The notes: generated by a model from the letters alone, not told the origin. Counted from the first letter of the stretch, positions 1 through 12,191 are shown. The stretch is DNA of 64,000 nucleotides from Eutreptiella sp. 'Long Island Sound 2002' (GCA_964036045.1 OZ038383.1:13470430-13534429); one strand, 5' to 3'. Program-made: numbers and translations.

Positions 1-2731
1 CCAGGGACCCGCCGGGAGTTGCGCTCGCCAGCGGGATCTGATGGGTGATAGGGAAGGGGAGGGCGGGCAGGGGGCGAGGGCGGCCACAATACACATCCGT
101 TTGGCCCCTTCCGGATCCCTTTGTCCTACGGATCCAAAACGATGTCCCTTCGTACAATGACCGGCCCCATACCCTCCTCCACATGAGGGACCATGTTGCT
201 GACAGAGGGACCGTTCCACAGAGGCCCCACTGTCACTCCATATTGCACAGGCACAGCGCAGGGTTTGGAGGGCCGGGTCCCGACCTCCGCAGGTAACCCC
301 CTTTACGCCGTGCGATTTGGAACGAAGTCGGCGCCCTCCTTCGCGTGAGGGCCACCGGTCCCCGACATGCGCCTCGTGTGCAGCGACGCAGCGTGGGATC
401 GTGCACTGCTGTCAGCGACGCCGTGTAGGGCACCACGCGCAGAACGGCAGCCTGGCGGCTCACACCGGAGACCTGCCTTACCAAGTGGCGCCTGCGCCGC
501 AGTCTCCGCCAGCACAGCGACACGCCCGATGGGCACGCCGGCAGTACGTCGGCGACTGCACTCGCCGCGGGCCACGGGGTACAAAGCCCCGGGACCCCCC
601 AAGCTCCCACGGACCCCCCCCCCCCATTTGTCGCTGTGAGGCTTTGGGAGGAGGGTGTGCAGAGCCTGAGGCAGAGAGCTCATCAGCAGTGGAAATGCGC
701 TGGGTGGGGAGGGCTGGGCAGCAGAGATGCGGAGGACCTCCAGGACCTCCGCGCAGCCATGTCGCGGGGGGCTCAACGCTTCCACCACCACCGCCTCCTT
801 CCCATCGCCCGCACAGGCACAGGGATAGTGCAGCATGGCTCAGGCAGGTGGGTGAGGCGGGAGCTGGGGTCTCGGGCAGAGGAGGCAAAGGAGTGCCCCA
901 CATGCCTGCCCCGCCCCAGTGCCCCACACCCGCAGTACCCAAACCCAATGCCCTTTGTACTAATGGCATGGGGTTGCGTGTTTTGTGTGTAATTTTGGTA
1001 CTGTGCTGCTCTGTTGCCAGCACTTGGTACACCACCCTGGGCTCTGCTTAACCCCCGAACACCCTGTCGTCAGCACAGGCCTCCACAAGTCATCATGTTG
1101 CCGGTCAAGGGCTGTCCCACGTGCACTACGTCACCCCTTGTCTAAGCCCATTCTTCAAGGGTCCAAATTGTCCTGGCGCCTATCTTGGGCCTAGACAAGG
1201 GGCAGGTGGGTGGGCTGGAGGCTTGGAGCTGCGCACAAACTGCCGCATGTCCAAACTGCCGGAGACGCGACTTCCGCAACCCTCGGTCCTTTACCGCGGT
1301 GTCTGCCAAAGGGGGAGGATGAACCCCCCCTACGCACACACATAACACACAGTGCTACGCGTTCTTGATTGCCCCAGGGATCCCGGGACGTCCACCCACC
1401 TGACCCAGCTTAAAGGGGTGATCTGGAAGGGCTTAGTCAGAGCTGCCCGATGTAAATAAAGAACAACGCAGGTGGCCATGTCCCATTTCGTGGTACTACG
1501 ATGTTACAATTGCGTCTCATGGTGTCGGCTGTGCTGTTGCCAGCTGCCATCGAAAAGTGTTAGGTCGTTGCATTGTACTCTGAGGATTACCCCTGCCCTT
1601 GTACAACGACCACCTTGGACCGGTCAAACGGCGCGTTTTTGCTTTAATACATTGTCCAACAACCACCCGCTGGTCAAACGATGAAACATTGCTGGTCGTG
1701 TGCAGAGGGGGAAGGGATATTTTCTGTCTGAGGGATTTCCGCTTCGTTTAGTGCTACATGACAGTGTTCAGCACACAAAAACAAAAGTGCATTTGTGGTG
1801 TTGCCCAACAAACCCTCTGACTGGCCAACCAACCTTCTTCCCACTCCTCTCTTCAGAAATTTTGCCTCAAGCTTGTGCACATGCCAATGGCACATCCCGA
1901 ATATTTTGTCCTTCAAGGCATTCCAAACTTCCAGGGACGAGAGCAAAGCCTTCTGCCTGGAGTTCTGCCAATAATATTTTCGTGCAAAGTGGTGCAATAG
2001 TTCCAGGTCAAGTGGTCCATGAGCAAGAAGTGGCACAGCGAGCCGTTGAAAACTGAGCCTTGTACATAGTAAGCGGCAGTGGACAGACCAAGAACAGTTT
2101 GCTTTTTTGACTAATTCTACCATGCTCAATGTTTGCTCATTTTGCAGGGAGTTTGGGTTACAACATTACAGCCTATTTAAATTCATCCTGGGTATGTTGC
2201 AGGCCTCCCTACCGCCGTGGGTTCATCATTTGGCTACTGTTCCCTGGGGGCAAGCAGAGGACCATCGCTTACTGGGTGCGGCTGGTCACGGGGTGGGGGG
2301 TTAATTTTGATGTTCACCCATTTGCAAGTGCAACAGTGAAGGAGCTAATGGAGAAGGTTTTGGCACAAGTGGAGGCCAAGCCACAGCCCGTGGAAGTTTA
2401 CAAAAACTGAAATGGGTGAGAGAAATGTAATTCTTTATATTTCTGAATATTGCGAATATATCAGAACAGTGGGACTGGGAGATTTGGGGGTTCGAGTCTG
2501 GTTTGTGCCCTGTGCAATTTCCGTCTACTGCATTTGCACAAACAGTCGTGTACCTCTCCATTTTGTAGCCCCTGTGCAAACAGTTGTGTCTAGCAACACC
2601 GATGAGTTCCATTCAGAGCAACCTCAACCTCAGCAAGCAACGCAAGTGGAGAAACTACCACCCCAGCCAAGAAATTGAGGGAAACACATGACAGCAGCCA
2701 AATGCCCAGCTCATTTTTCAGACAAGCAAGG

Positions 2732-2850
2732 AGCCACGCAACAATGGTGGTGACATGTGGTGCAAGCATTGTGGTGCACTTGTTAACCACCATGAGAACG
2801 CATTCGCCACTAATCATGTCAAACAAAGTGTGGAGCTTGGCAGGACTCAT
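2732..2850 (+). pseudogene. Fragment of BED-like zinc finger, probable transposase remnant
   Basis: One frame reads WCKHCGALVNHHENAFATNH and continues with a further histidine 12 residues on. This is a Cys-x2-Cys...His...His arrangement with the aromatic residue just before the first Cys that is usual in BED fingers. It is preceded by a pyrimidine stretch ending in TTTTTCAG, so it could begin an exon. The frame closes at TGA immediately after the last His. BED fingers of this form are common at the N-terminus of hAT-type transposases and related domesticated proteins; no catalytic domain follows in the window, so I treat it as a remnant. Confidence 0.3.
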
Positions 2851-2939
2851 TGATGCCAAAAAAACAGGCAAAAGGTGAACCCTGCTTTCAGGGCCACTGA
2901 TATGGCAATGTTCTATAATGGTGATGTGGAGGAAAGGTT

Positions 2940-3320
2940 TGTCAAGCAATGGACACAGAGGGTGCTGACCGCGCAGTGCGGCGCGGTGTGCGATGTCAGC
3001 CCGGCGCGCATAGTATATGCTCACACTGAAAGTTGCTGAAACGTGGCCAGTGTGCACTGTATGCAATGGTTGGGTGATGCTATTGGTGTGTATGGGTAAA
3101 ACACGCTTTGGGGGCATTATTTGGGGGGAAGTGGTGATGGTGCATGCACAACAGTTTCCCATTTCAATGTATTTTCTCCGTGTCCTTGCCTACCTTCCGA
3201 AATGGGGTACATTGCACTAAAGCGTTGCATCCTCTGATGCGCGCAGTGCGCGCGGTGCAGTGCGCGGTGCGTTTCAGCACCCTCATATGCATTTCCAATT
3301 ATGAACCAAAACTGTGCAAG
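2940..3320. repeat. Dispersed repeat, copy 1 (diverged)
   Basis: Several blocks recur in the same order near 10595-11300. These include GTGCGATGTCAGCCC, a block around TTGGGTGATGCTATT, a block around CATCCTCTGATGYGYGC, and TTTCAGCACCCTCAT. Copy 2 has about 300 extra bases in the middle. Both copies contain GCGC-rich sub-repeats. The divergence is large, so this is an old dispersed repeat, perhaps part of a DNA transposon. Confidence 0.5.
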
Positions 3321-3827
3321 AACTGTGTGCAGTGTGCTACAGGGTGAGGTATTTGGGTGCCAAGGAACAATTTTGGGCTTAAGTGATTACTATCTTATGC
3401 CCACGTCCGCTACGAGTTTCCGAGAATTTCCGGATAAATAGTTTTTGCAAATCAATTAGAACCCCTGCACAAAGGCGGCCTGCGTGGACTGCTTCTACAG
3501 AGGCCGCATACTCGACAAATATTGTTCTCATGAGGGTAAGATTTGCGAGGGTAAGAGCTGCGGACACACCAGACAAAACCCCTGTAATCCACTGCCAACA
3601 CAGCACCAATACAGTGCAGCAATACCACCAGTGTGGCGCTTTGCAATTATGCCAACTCAGCGCAGGCAGGCAGCAACTTGTGTAGTCATATGTCCACAAG
3701 CCTCAACGACCCCAAAACATCGCCAGCAACCCTCACCGAATCTCTCCAAGCAGTACAGGAACCACACCCCTCAACAACTGCCGAGAGGTAAGGATAGTGA
3801 TGTTTAGCTGACAACACCAACGGCCTA

Positions 3828-4227
3828 CCCCCCCCCCCCTTGTATAAGCTACGCCCTGTCCAAGCTACAGTAGGCGTAGGGACCGTATTAATTTGGGACC
3901 TAATTTTAATTCGGTACCAAACGTAGTGCAGCCACATAAGACATGGGTTTGGTGACTGATTTGCGAGTTACATAGAGTCATGGACACATTTGTTGTGAGT
4001 GTTTGCACTTGAACCCACATAGCTCTGATTTTGGGGATGTTTGTGCATTATATGCCCCTTTCTTGCACCGGCTCACCATGCAATCCTCTCTTTTTGAACC
4101 TGGGCGCCCGGTGTTGGTAGTTGTATGTGTCGCGCGCAAGCTGCGCCCGTGTCCAAGCTACAGTAGGCGTAGGGACCGTATTAATTTGGGACTTTGGCGT
4201 AGCTTATTCAAGGTGGGGGGGGGGGGG
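3828..4227. mobile_element. 400-bp foldback (MITE-like) element with C-run termini
   Basis: The left end (3828-3855) is a run of 12 C followed by TTGTATAAGCTACGCC. The right end (4196-4227) is its imperfect reverse complement, GGCGTAGCTTATTCAAGGT followed by a G run. Between the arms, a 43-base segment at 3857-3899 is repeated directly and identically at 4150-4192, each copy next to a terminal arm. No coding capacity is visible. The terminal inverted symmetry and small size fit a non-autonomous DNA transposon, but I did not find a clear target duplication. Confidence 0.5.
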
Positions 4228-4651
4228 TACAAGCCGGGCCCAGTGCTTCAGCCGACCCATCTGCTGGCCCAACCCCCGGATATTTCTTTTGGGTGCACCC
4301 CTGGGGGATCTGCCCAACAGCCTTTTGCTTCCGCTTCAGTCAATAGGAGGGTGGCAGGTTCCAACCCTTCAACGGAGCAACGCACTGTGTCACAGTCAGA
4401 CTTCGTTTTGGGGCGAACTGTCGGGGCGCTCTGTAGGGCCATTTTCCCCTCCAATTTTGCTGCAGATCGTCGCATCCTTCCAACCGCCGTAAAGTGCCTT
4501 CCAACAGCCGCTGGTTACTCGAACCATCGGCTCCTTAACGCACACCTGAGCGTTTATATTTTTGTTGCAGTTAAAGACCGCCGTGCACACTGCACTTGGG
4601 TAGATGCCTCATTATTTTAGCCCCCCTGGCCCCCATTTGTCCAGACACCAC

Positions 4652-7600
4652 ATGCAGTCGTTTCGGGGCGTGGCCAGAGCCCAGCACAGCACGTTGCTAG
4701 GGCCTGCCCGTGCGGCCGTCGTGCGGCCATGGACCTCTGCGCCCCCACCGTTGCTGCCGCCTGTCGGTAGCCCCCTCCGGTTCGCATCCTCTGGCCAAGA
4801 TAACCACGAGGCAAAGGACTGCCACATCGATTACAAAGGCATGACTGGCGTTGAGTACAAAGACATGACTGCTGATGAGTACAAAGGCATGACTGGCGTT
4901 GAGTCGGATGAGTGGTTGGAGGCCAAAGAGGAATACATCCGCAGAATCACACAGGGCGCCGCACGGAGGAAAGCAGGAGCCCAAGCGCAGGCGGAGAGCC
5001 CCCCAGTGGAAGCGGGAATGGCATCGCGCGCGGGAATGACGTCCCGAGAGCAGGAGCTCGAGCAGCAGGTGCGTGTACTGCGCTCAGCCCCACACCGGAC
5101 AGCCCTCGGCCTCAAGTACACCCTTTGGCCACCTCCTGCGCTTCGTCTTGGTGGCCTTTCCTGAGGCGTCGCCTTCGTCGGCCTCGCCTTTCTCTCCCTT
5201 TGGCTCTGCCTTGTTCGGTTGTCCGCTTCGCGTTCCGCCCCTCACCTCCTCGGGCTTGGCCCTTCTACCGCGTCTATCAAGAGTTGTGCTCCTCCTCTCC
5301 TCCCCGTACACCCTCCACCCGCATCCTCTGAGGCCTGTGCTTCCCTGCCCTGGTGCCGTTTTGCAGTGTCTGTCCCTTTGCACCGCAGGCCGAGAGGACT
5401 CGGGGCAGAACTCTATGGAGCTCTGCTCAACTCTGATAGACCGTAGCTCAGCTGCCTCTTGTGAATGCCTCAAAGTCCAGGCGGTCTTTCAGAACGAAGG
5501 AATTTTCCGTGGTCCATTTTGTATAAGAACGCCTTTCGATACCCTCGAGCTGACTCTGCAACCGCTGCCGGGTCCCCTCCCACCGGCGAGGGACCCGCAA
5601 CAACACACTGCCCATGGCTGAGGACCCTGAATCCACCCACAGCAGCGAGCCATCACGGCCGTAACAAACTTGGGTCCCAAGCCTTTGTGTCTGTCATCAT
5701 GGAAGCTGAGGAAAGGTGGGCGGCGGACCCCGCTCCACCACACGACAAGATCACCCTTTTAGACGCATCGGCCCCTAACTACGACCGGATGGTCCTCCGG
5801 AGAAGTCACTGGAGAGGCCCGAGCACATGGCACATGACTCACGGTTCGAATGCCAAAGGTTCGGAGTACCGGCGCCAGGAGTAAAGCCGCGGCCTCCGAA
5901 CACTAGTAAAGATCCCGTGGGCGACAGGTCGCGCCGATCGCTGGTGGGAAATACGGCTAGTTGTGTGGTGGCATCGGTGCATGGTCCTCAGAAATTGGAC
6001 TCATGCTCCGAAATATCCTCTCCCTACCGGTGGTCACCCTCGAACTCAGTTCCCCCCTCCACTGCCAGCATGGGTGTATGGGGTGTAAAAGACCGCGTGC
6101 ATCATACGGAGTGCTTGCCTTGCATGCCAAAGACTCTCACGGGCTACTTGCTGAAAGTGTCCGCGCTGTGACTGCACCGACTGCTGCCTTGCCGTGCCTT
6201 CCCTTCAAACTACAGGTGCTGTACCGAGCAGAGCTGCAGAAGAAACTGGAGGAGCGGTGGCGGCAGCAAGCGGAGCGGCGAATGGAGCATCTGAAGGAAC
6301 TGGACAAGCGCAGAAAGAAGCGGTCCGAGCAGAAGGGTGAGATGGACAGCTGGGACGCGGTCCGCGACACAATCCTGACGGAGCCCGTGGGCGTGCGATG
6401 GACCGACATCGTGGGGCTTGACGAGGCCAAGACGGTGCTGAATCAGACCCTCATGACCGTCCGCCTGCCGCACTGCTTCGGCCGGGCCCGGCCGCCCCCG
6501 AAGGGGCTGCTGCTGTCGGGCCCCCCCGGCACCGGGAAGACCCTCCTGGCGAAGGCCATCGCGGCGGAGTGCGACTTCACGTTCTTCAACATCTCCCCCT
6601 CCGTCCTCCGGAGCATGTGGGTGGGCAAGTCCGAGAACACGGTCCAGACCCTGTTCGAGATGGCCCGGCAGTGCGCCCCCGCCGTGATCTTCCTGGACGA
6701 GGTGGACGCCGTCGCCGCGGACCGGGCGCGGCACTCCGCCCCGGACAAGGGGATGTACGGCACCCTCACGGAGCTCCTCGCGCAGATGGACGGCATCTCC
6801 ACGGGCCACCAGCAAGTGCTCGTCATCGCGGCGACCAACCAGCCGACGCTGCTGGACCCGGCCTTCCTCCGCCGCATGGAGCCGCACATCCACCTCCGCC
6901 TGCCCAACGCCCACGAGCGGCGCCAGATCTTCGGGGTGCACCTGCAGGACGTGCCGCACGAGCTGACGCAGGCGGACTGGGACGAGCTCGTGCAGCGGAC
7001 CCCTGACTTCTCCGGCGCCGAGGTCGCGACGCTGTGCCACGAGACCCTCCGCGCGGGCGTCAACCGGATCGCGCACGCGGCCCACTTCCGCAGCAGCAAC
7101 GCCTACCGCCCCGACATCACCGGCGCGGTCCCGGAAAAGGGGTGGCTGGTGCCCTGCGACGCCGACGCCCCCGGCGCCGTCCAACGGGCGTTCGAGGACA
7201 TGGAGGCGGAGGACGTCCAGCGCGTCGTGCCACCGCTCCCGACGCTGGACGACTTCCTGCGGCAGATGGACCGCCCCAAAGCCACGCTGGACCCCCGACG
7301 CCCCCTCGACGAGCAGGAGCGGCAGTGCTGGACGCTGATCCGGGGCACCGTCGTGAAGGCGGCCGACGGCCCGCGCTGGACCGACATCGTGGGCCTTGAC
7401 GAGGCCAAGAGGGCCGTGCGCGGCACCCTCATGACCGTCCGCCTGCCGCACGCCTTCGGCCGGGCCCGGCCGCCCCCGCGGGGGCTGCTGCTGTCGGGCC
7501 CCCCCGGCACCGGGAAGACCCTCGTGGCCCGGGCCATCGCCGCGGAGTCCGGCTTCACGTTCTTCAGCATCTCCCCCTCGGTCCTCAAGAGCAAGTACAC

Positions 7601-8273
7601 GGGGTACGCGGAGTGCGCCGTCCGCATCCTCTTCGAGATGGCGCGGCAGTGCGCCCCCGCCATCGTGTTCATCGACGAGGTGGACGCGGTGGCGGCGGAC
7701 CGGGCCGTGTCCTCGGCCCCGGACAAGGGGGGCTACGCCACCCTCACGGAGCTGCTGGCGCAGATGGACGGGGTCGCAACCGGCGACCAGCAGGTGCTGG
7801 TCGTGGCCGCGACCAATCGGCCGGACATCCTCGACCCCGCCTTCGTCCGGCGCATGAAGCCCCACGTCCGACTCCGCCTCCCCAACATCGCGGAGCGGCG
7901 CCAGATCTTCGAGTGCCACGTCAAAGACGTGCCCCATGAATTGACGGAGGCGGACTGGAGGCGGCTGGTGCTCGCGACGGCGGACTTCTCCGGCTCCGAC
8001 ATCGCGACCCTGTGCCATGAGGTCCTGCGGTCCGGGGTCGACAGGATCACCAGGGCCACCCACTTCCGCAGCAGCCGCGCCGACAGGCCCGACATTACCC
8101 GCGCGACCCCGGGGGGCGGGTGGCTGGAGCCCTGCGACGCGGACGCTCCCGGGGCCATCCAGATGGCGTTTGATGACATGGACGCGGAAGCTGCGGACCG
8201 CGTAGTGCCTCCTCTGCCGACAGTGGAAGACTTTTTGCAACAGTTGAACCCGCAGAAGGGCACTGGGGCATGA
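4652..8273 (+). CDS. Tandem double AAA+ ATPase with organelle-type presequence (two exons)
   Basis: Exon 1 is 4652-5068 and exon 2 is 6216-8273, joined by a GT...AG intron (5069-6215) that leaves both exons in phase 0. The product is about 824 residues. The start at 4652 gives MQSFRGVARAQHSTLLGPAR, Arg-rich with no acidic residue for over 50 positions, typical of a mitochondrial or plastid targeting peptide. Then come three 8-residue repeats, a coiled coil (about 128-185) that runs smoothly across the splice, and two AAA domains. Domain 1 has Walker A GPPGTGKT at 241-248, Walker B FLDEVD around 298-303 and sensor-1 Asn 347. Domain 2 has the same motifs 326 residues later. Each domain opens with W-T-D-I-V-G-L-D-E-A-K, as in the katanin/fidgetin/spastin/VPS4 (meiotic) clade, and each keeps the paired Arg of the second region of homology. 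Both ATPase sites look active. The subfamily and substrate are not clear. More introns inside exon 2 are unlikely, because the frame and codon pattern are continuous. Confidence 0.8.
4832..4903 (+). repeat. Three 24-bp in-frame repeats coding YK(G/D)MT(G/A)(V/D)E
   Basis: Units lie at 4832-4855, 4856-4879 and 4880-4903 in exon 1 of the AAA gene. Units 1 and 3 are identical; unit 2 differs at a few positions. They encode a short acidic, tyrosine-containing linker between the presequence and the coiled coil. Confidence 0.9.
5069..6215 (+). other. Intron of the AAA gene
   Basis: The donor is CAG|GTGCGT at 5068/5069. The acceptor is CTACAG|GTG at 6215/6216, preceded by a pyrimidine-rich stretch. 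Removing it joins a Glu/Gln coiled coil to its continuation without a frame change. Small extra exons inside this 1147-bp stretch cannot be excluded. Confidence 0.7.
6396..8270 (+). repeat. Internal duplication of AAA domain, period 978 bp
   Basis: The segment from about 6396 and the segment from about 7374 match almost base for base over the Walker A region (6453-6545 against 7431-7523) and clearly over the Walker B and sensor regions. The offset is a constant 978 bp (326 codons). This is a tandem duplication inside one exon, with similarity highest around the nucleotide-binding site. Confidence 0.85.
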
Positions 8274-11200
8274 GATGTAGGATGGCGCTGTACTCCCCCC
8301 CAACGATCACAACAACAGCGGCCAAGTTGTTGGGGTAGTTGGACCTCCCCGGGGCACACAAGTCCGCGGCCAAAATGTTTGGGGAGGGGGACGAGTCAGT
8401 GTATGGCTCGAACATGTCCAAAGGCCGGGCCCTGTCAGGGCGTCTTTGGGGTTCGGCCTCGCATCTGTGGACAAGGGGGCCTTCTCGCCGTGATACGATT
8501 GGGAAGCGCACTGGGGATGGCTTCTGACGAGGCGCTGCAGATTCTTTTTGGTGGTCTAATGCACAAGTGTGTGCAGCAACAGCTCAGATTGCCAGGGATC
8601 AGCCTCTGCATGCCTTTTTGCATGTATCCTGCCAGGCGCAGGTCACTGGGATGCTGACACCTTCGTATCAGGTACAGGATTTTTTTGGCTTTATTGAATG
8701 TTTTGCATTTAGACCCCCCCCCCCCCGTGGGGGCATCTCCCGAGAACGCAACTCCAGGCCTTTTCCCACTGCCTTTCATCGCCTTCATCATTCATCGCTT
8801 TCCACGGCGTCGGCCAGACAAGGGCCTGCTGATTTCAGTGCATTTCAGGTGTCCCATTTGTCTTGGTTTCTGATTCATTCACTAGACTTGTCGCGAAAAA
8901 TGGGGGCATTAACCTCCATAGTCCTCTGGAGCTGTCCAGCAGGCAACTTTGCACATGGATTCCGATTGTCAGGTTACCTCCGTGTACCACCACATGCCAG
9001 AGTTGTGCATCAGCAATAGACAGGCATCTGGGCAAGTGCCCCCCCCCCCCCGGGCCCATCTCCCTCCAAGCCGGCCGCACCCCTTTCCTGGCCCCTGGAT
9101 TGTGGCATGGCAGTGCGATAGTAAGGGGTCAGAATTCAGGCTCCCAGTCGCTGGTTTCCCGACCGCTGTCGTGGTGTTTTGGAAACCCACCCCCCTAATG
9201 TACAGTAATCTGAACGCATATAGTAATGACCAGCATCTCGGTTGCCTGCCTGTGAATGTGAAGTCAAGCACATCTCGTCATGACTAGTACTGCATTTAAA
9301 AATGATTTTCTGAATGGAAAACTCAGGTATGTGTCCCTGTTTGCTGGTCAGCGGTGCGTCGAGACTCTAAGATTATTCTTATTTGTCATTATTCTTATTT
9401 TTTATTCTGGGACTCTGGATCTGCTCACCTTGTCCATGGGTCTGCAACCTCCAGCAGCTCTCAACACTGGAAATCCTCTGACTCTGTTTTGGAGTCTTCG
9501 AGGTTTGATGAGTTTACACTGCACTTGTCGTGATTGGGGCACTGAAATGGTTCGACGTTGTTGCACTGCTTGAGGCAGTGACTGTGCAAGAATACGTCTT
9601 TTCGTAAAGCATTCGTATATAGCCAACAGGGGTCAACTGCCCCACAATCCCCTTGGGGTCTCATCAAAAGCAGAGAAAGGCCATACGGATGCATCTGCAT
9701 CTTTATCTTCCTTATTTGGCTGCCCATTTGTCGATTTTCCAGAAGTCTGTTTCATTTCATGAACTGGCAGGAATGCATGCATTTTCATTTCTCATGCTAA
9801 ATATCCTTTCAATCTGAGCCGGTCAAACAAATTTACACAGCATGCATTACTGCTAAAGGGTCATGACACGGCAAAGGGTAGAGGTGTAAGAATATTTTTT
9901 GGTGGCCACTTTCATTTGTGGAGGTCTGGTGAGCTGTCAGTTGCACAGTCGCCACAAGACTGAAGCATGGGGTGGCGCAATTCAAGCAAAAGCCATACTT
10001 TTTGAACTGGCAAGAATTGCCCGCCAAGCTTACACCATGCGGCTTGTGTTGCCAGAACACAAGTGTGGAGATTCAACGAGTTCTTGTTGTTTTGTTTCTG
10101 TACATTAGCCTTCCTTTTTCCCATGCAGCACTGGCCATAGGCTGCGCCAAGCATGAGCCTATGACATCTTAATACATACCACGCACACAGACATGACAGT
10201 TGAATTGGCAACCTCACAAAAGCAAACTGTTGAAAACGGGTTCGGGACAAATACTTCTGTGTCCCGGTATTTGCGATTATGATTCACCCACCAGATGCAA
10301 TTTGATGTTTATTTTGGTTTTGTTGTGATTTGGCACAGGTGTTTGCGGCTAATCAAGCGGGCGTGGCACACAAGCATTACATGCACCATAATCCTGAGAC
10401 AATCTTTTTTAAGGCATGGCGGTCCCCTGCCCAAAGCACTGCACCAAAGCGGCCTAACCATGGGCCGACCAGCATTCATGGTGAGCCGAAGTTCACCAAG
10501 GACAGCGGCAGGTATTTGCAGCTGGTATTAGGGTGAAGGATTTCACTGCACACAGGCATGATGGGCCTGGTAAAACCTGAAAAGAAACATGTTAGCCATA
10601 GAGGGTGCCGCCCGCATGGTGCGCGCTGTGCAGCACGCGGTGCGATGTCAGCCCAGTGTGCATACACAATATGGTGACATTAAACGTTGTTCAAACTTGG
10701 GCACTGGGCACTGAATGCACCAATTGGGTGATGCTATTTGTGTGTAAGGGTAAGACATTTGATGTCTTCTATGGGCAATTTATACTTGGATGCATGCATA
10801 TGAACCAAAGTTCAATGTTGCAGTGTGTTGCTTCTGCAGTTGGCAGTTGGCAGTTGTGACTGCATTCTGAACTGTTGCAGTCAGCCAGCAGTAATTGTTA
10901 TCTGTGTGTGGCCATTAAGGAGTGCATCCCCGATGGTGGCTAGCATTGTGGCCTACTGTGTCGCAATCCATTGCATCATGAGTGGGCTACCCATTCCTGG
11001 CTCAATCAAGAATTCCCACTTGATTGCTCCAATGGCCCCCATTGCGCACACCGAGCCCCCACTTTATGGTGGATCTATGGCTGAGTGAGAAGGATACAGG
11101 TATGGGTGGCTGTGGGGTTTGGAGTGGAGAAGACTATTGTTGCCAGCGAACCCCTTAGCTCCACTACATCCTTGCCCACTTTCAAAGAGGGTGAACACTA

Positions 11201-12065
11201 CCCTGAAACGTTACGTCCTCTGATGTGTGCGGTGCAAGCGGTGTGCGCACAGTGTTATTTCAGCACCCTCATGGATTCACCACATCCAATTGTGGGCCGA
11301 TGGATGCAGAGAGATAGGGGAGACCTTTGGAATAAGTCAGCTGGGGTGTGATTCCCTACCACACTTTGCACATTTACTTGGGGCTGTTCATGGACATGAG
11401 ACCTAGTGAACCCCACACCTCTTCCAAAGTGTCAGTGATTGGGGGGGCGGGGAACTCCTCACAACCCAAGTCCCATGGCTCCGTATCAGACTCACTCACA
11501 TCTCTCATCAGTCTACGTGCCCTCAAAGGGTTGGTACACATACTCTCCATTGCTAGTGCACGCAGATACTGCACCGCATTACTGCCATGGTACAGTGGCT
11601 TCCACAATGTGACCCACATATTTTTGGTGGAGAGTGCAACGATAGTCAGCAAGAGGACCGTGGCAATTTTAGTGGGGGTGGATTGGGGGAGTACAGGATC
11701 TGGTTTATTGGTTTCTGTGACGTGCTGTGACATTTGTGCGATCGTTGTATTTCACTGGCCGAATCCGGAGTAGGGGGATACTTGCAGGTGTTGGTACATT
11801 CAGCTACAACAATTTCATGAGCAATGGAACACCACACTTATCAACTATCCTAAGCTGAAACCGTCCGGCCATACCTCTTGGGCTCTGCACCACTGTTTCA
11901 GGTCCTCTATGCCAAATCTTGTGTTCGCCTCATGGACCTCCATAGCCTGAACTACTAAAGGCACCTCAATTTCAAGCTAGACGCTGAGTGTCATCACATG
12001 TGTGGGAACGTGAAGAAACCGGCATGGAAAAACATGACAAGCATCATGGATGCGTTGGGACACAC
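8274..12065. other. Intergenic region, no gene recognised
   Basis: Mostly AT-rich or low-complexity DNA. There are poly(C) runs near 8706-8719 and 9040-9051 and scattered short open frames without recognisable domains. A stretch at 11348-11773 is open on the plus strand and 11374-11733 on the minus strand; neither resembles a known family. The dispersed repeat copy at 10595-11300 is listed separately. Confidence 0.5.
10595..11300. repeat. Dispersed repeat, copy 2 (diverged)
   Basis: This is the partner of the repeat at 2940-3320, with the blocks in the same order and orientation. An extra segment at about 10790-11150 is absent from copy 1. No intact coding sequence was found. Confidence 0.45.
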
Positions 12066-12191
12066 CCTTAGTTGCGTAGCTCACGAAGCAAAGTAGGTTC
12101 AGCCCACACAGCCTCCCCAGCTCCTTCCCCCCCTCCATCGAACCTTCCATCTCTCCCATGTCAGTCTCTTTTAATTTTAAGAGCGAGGGCC
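12066..12191 (+). repeat. Split direct repeat A1
   Basis: Left terminus of the tyrosine-recombinase element, matched by A2 at 16660-16785. It contains an in-frame ATG at 12158 of the Gag frame; the next Met, at 12203, lies just outside the repeat. Confidence 0.85.

Larger units (their letters stand above)
1..3827. other. Region without a recognisable gene
   Basis: No reading frame here shows a convincing domain. The longest open stretch (317-1051, plus) is Pro/Arg/Gly-rich, runs through a 12-base poly(C) tract at 614-625, and is open on the opposite strand too, so it looks like GC-rich chance. From about 1400 the DNA becomes AT-richer, with short open segments that could be exons or remains of transposons. 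The segment 2129-2410 (plus) is open and ends in a Glu/Lys-rich stretch, but I do not recognise it. The pieces at 2730-2850 and 2940-3320 are listed separately. Confidence 0.5.

Noticed and set aside
317-1051. Plus-strand frame of 244 codons near the left edge
   Set aside because: Low-complexity, includes a poly(C) run, is equally open on the other strand, and has no recognisable domain.
6210-8303. Long minus-strand open frame of about 700 codons opposite the AAA gene
   Set aside because: It is the GC-rich mirror of exon 2; its composition (Gly, Arg, His, Ala) has no domain, while the plus strand has clear AAA motifs.
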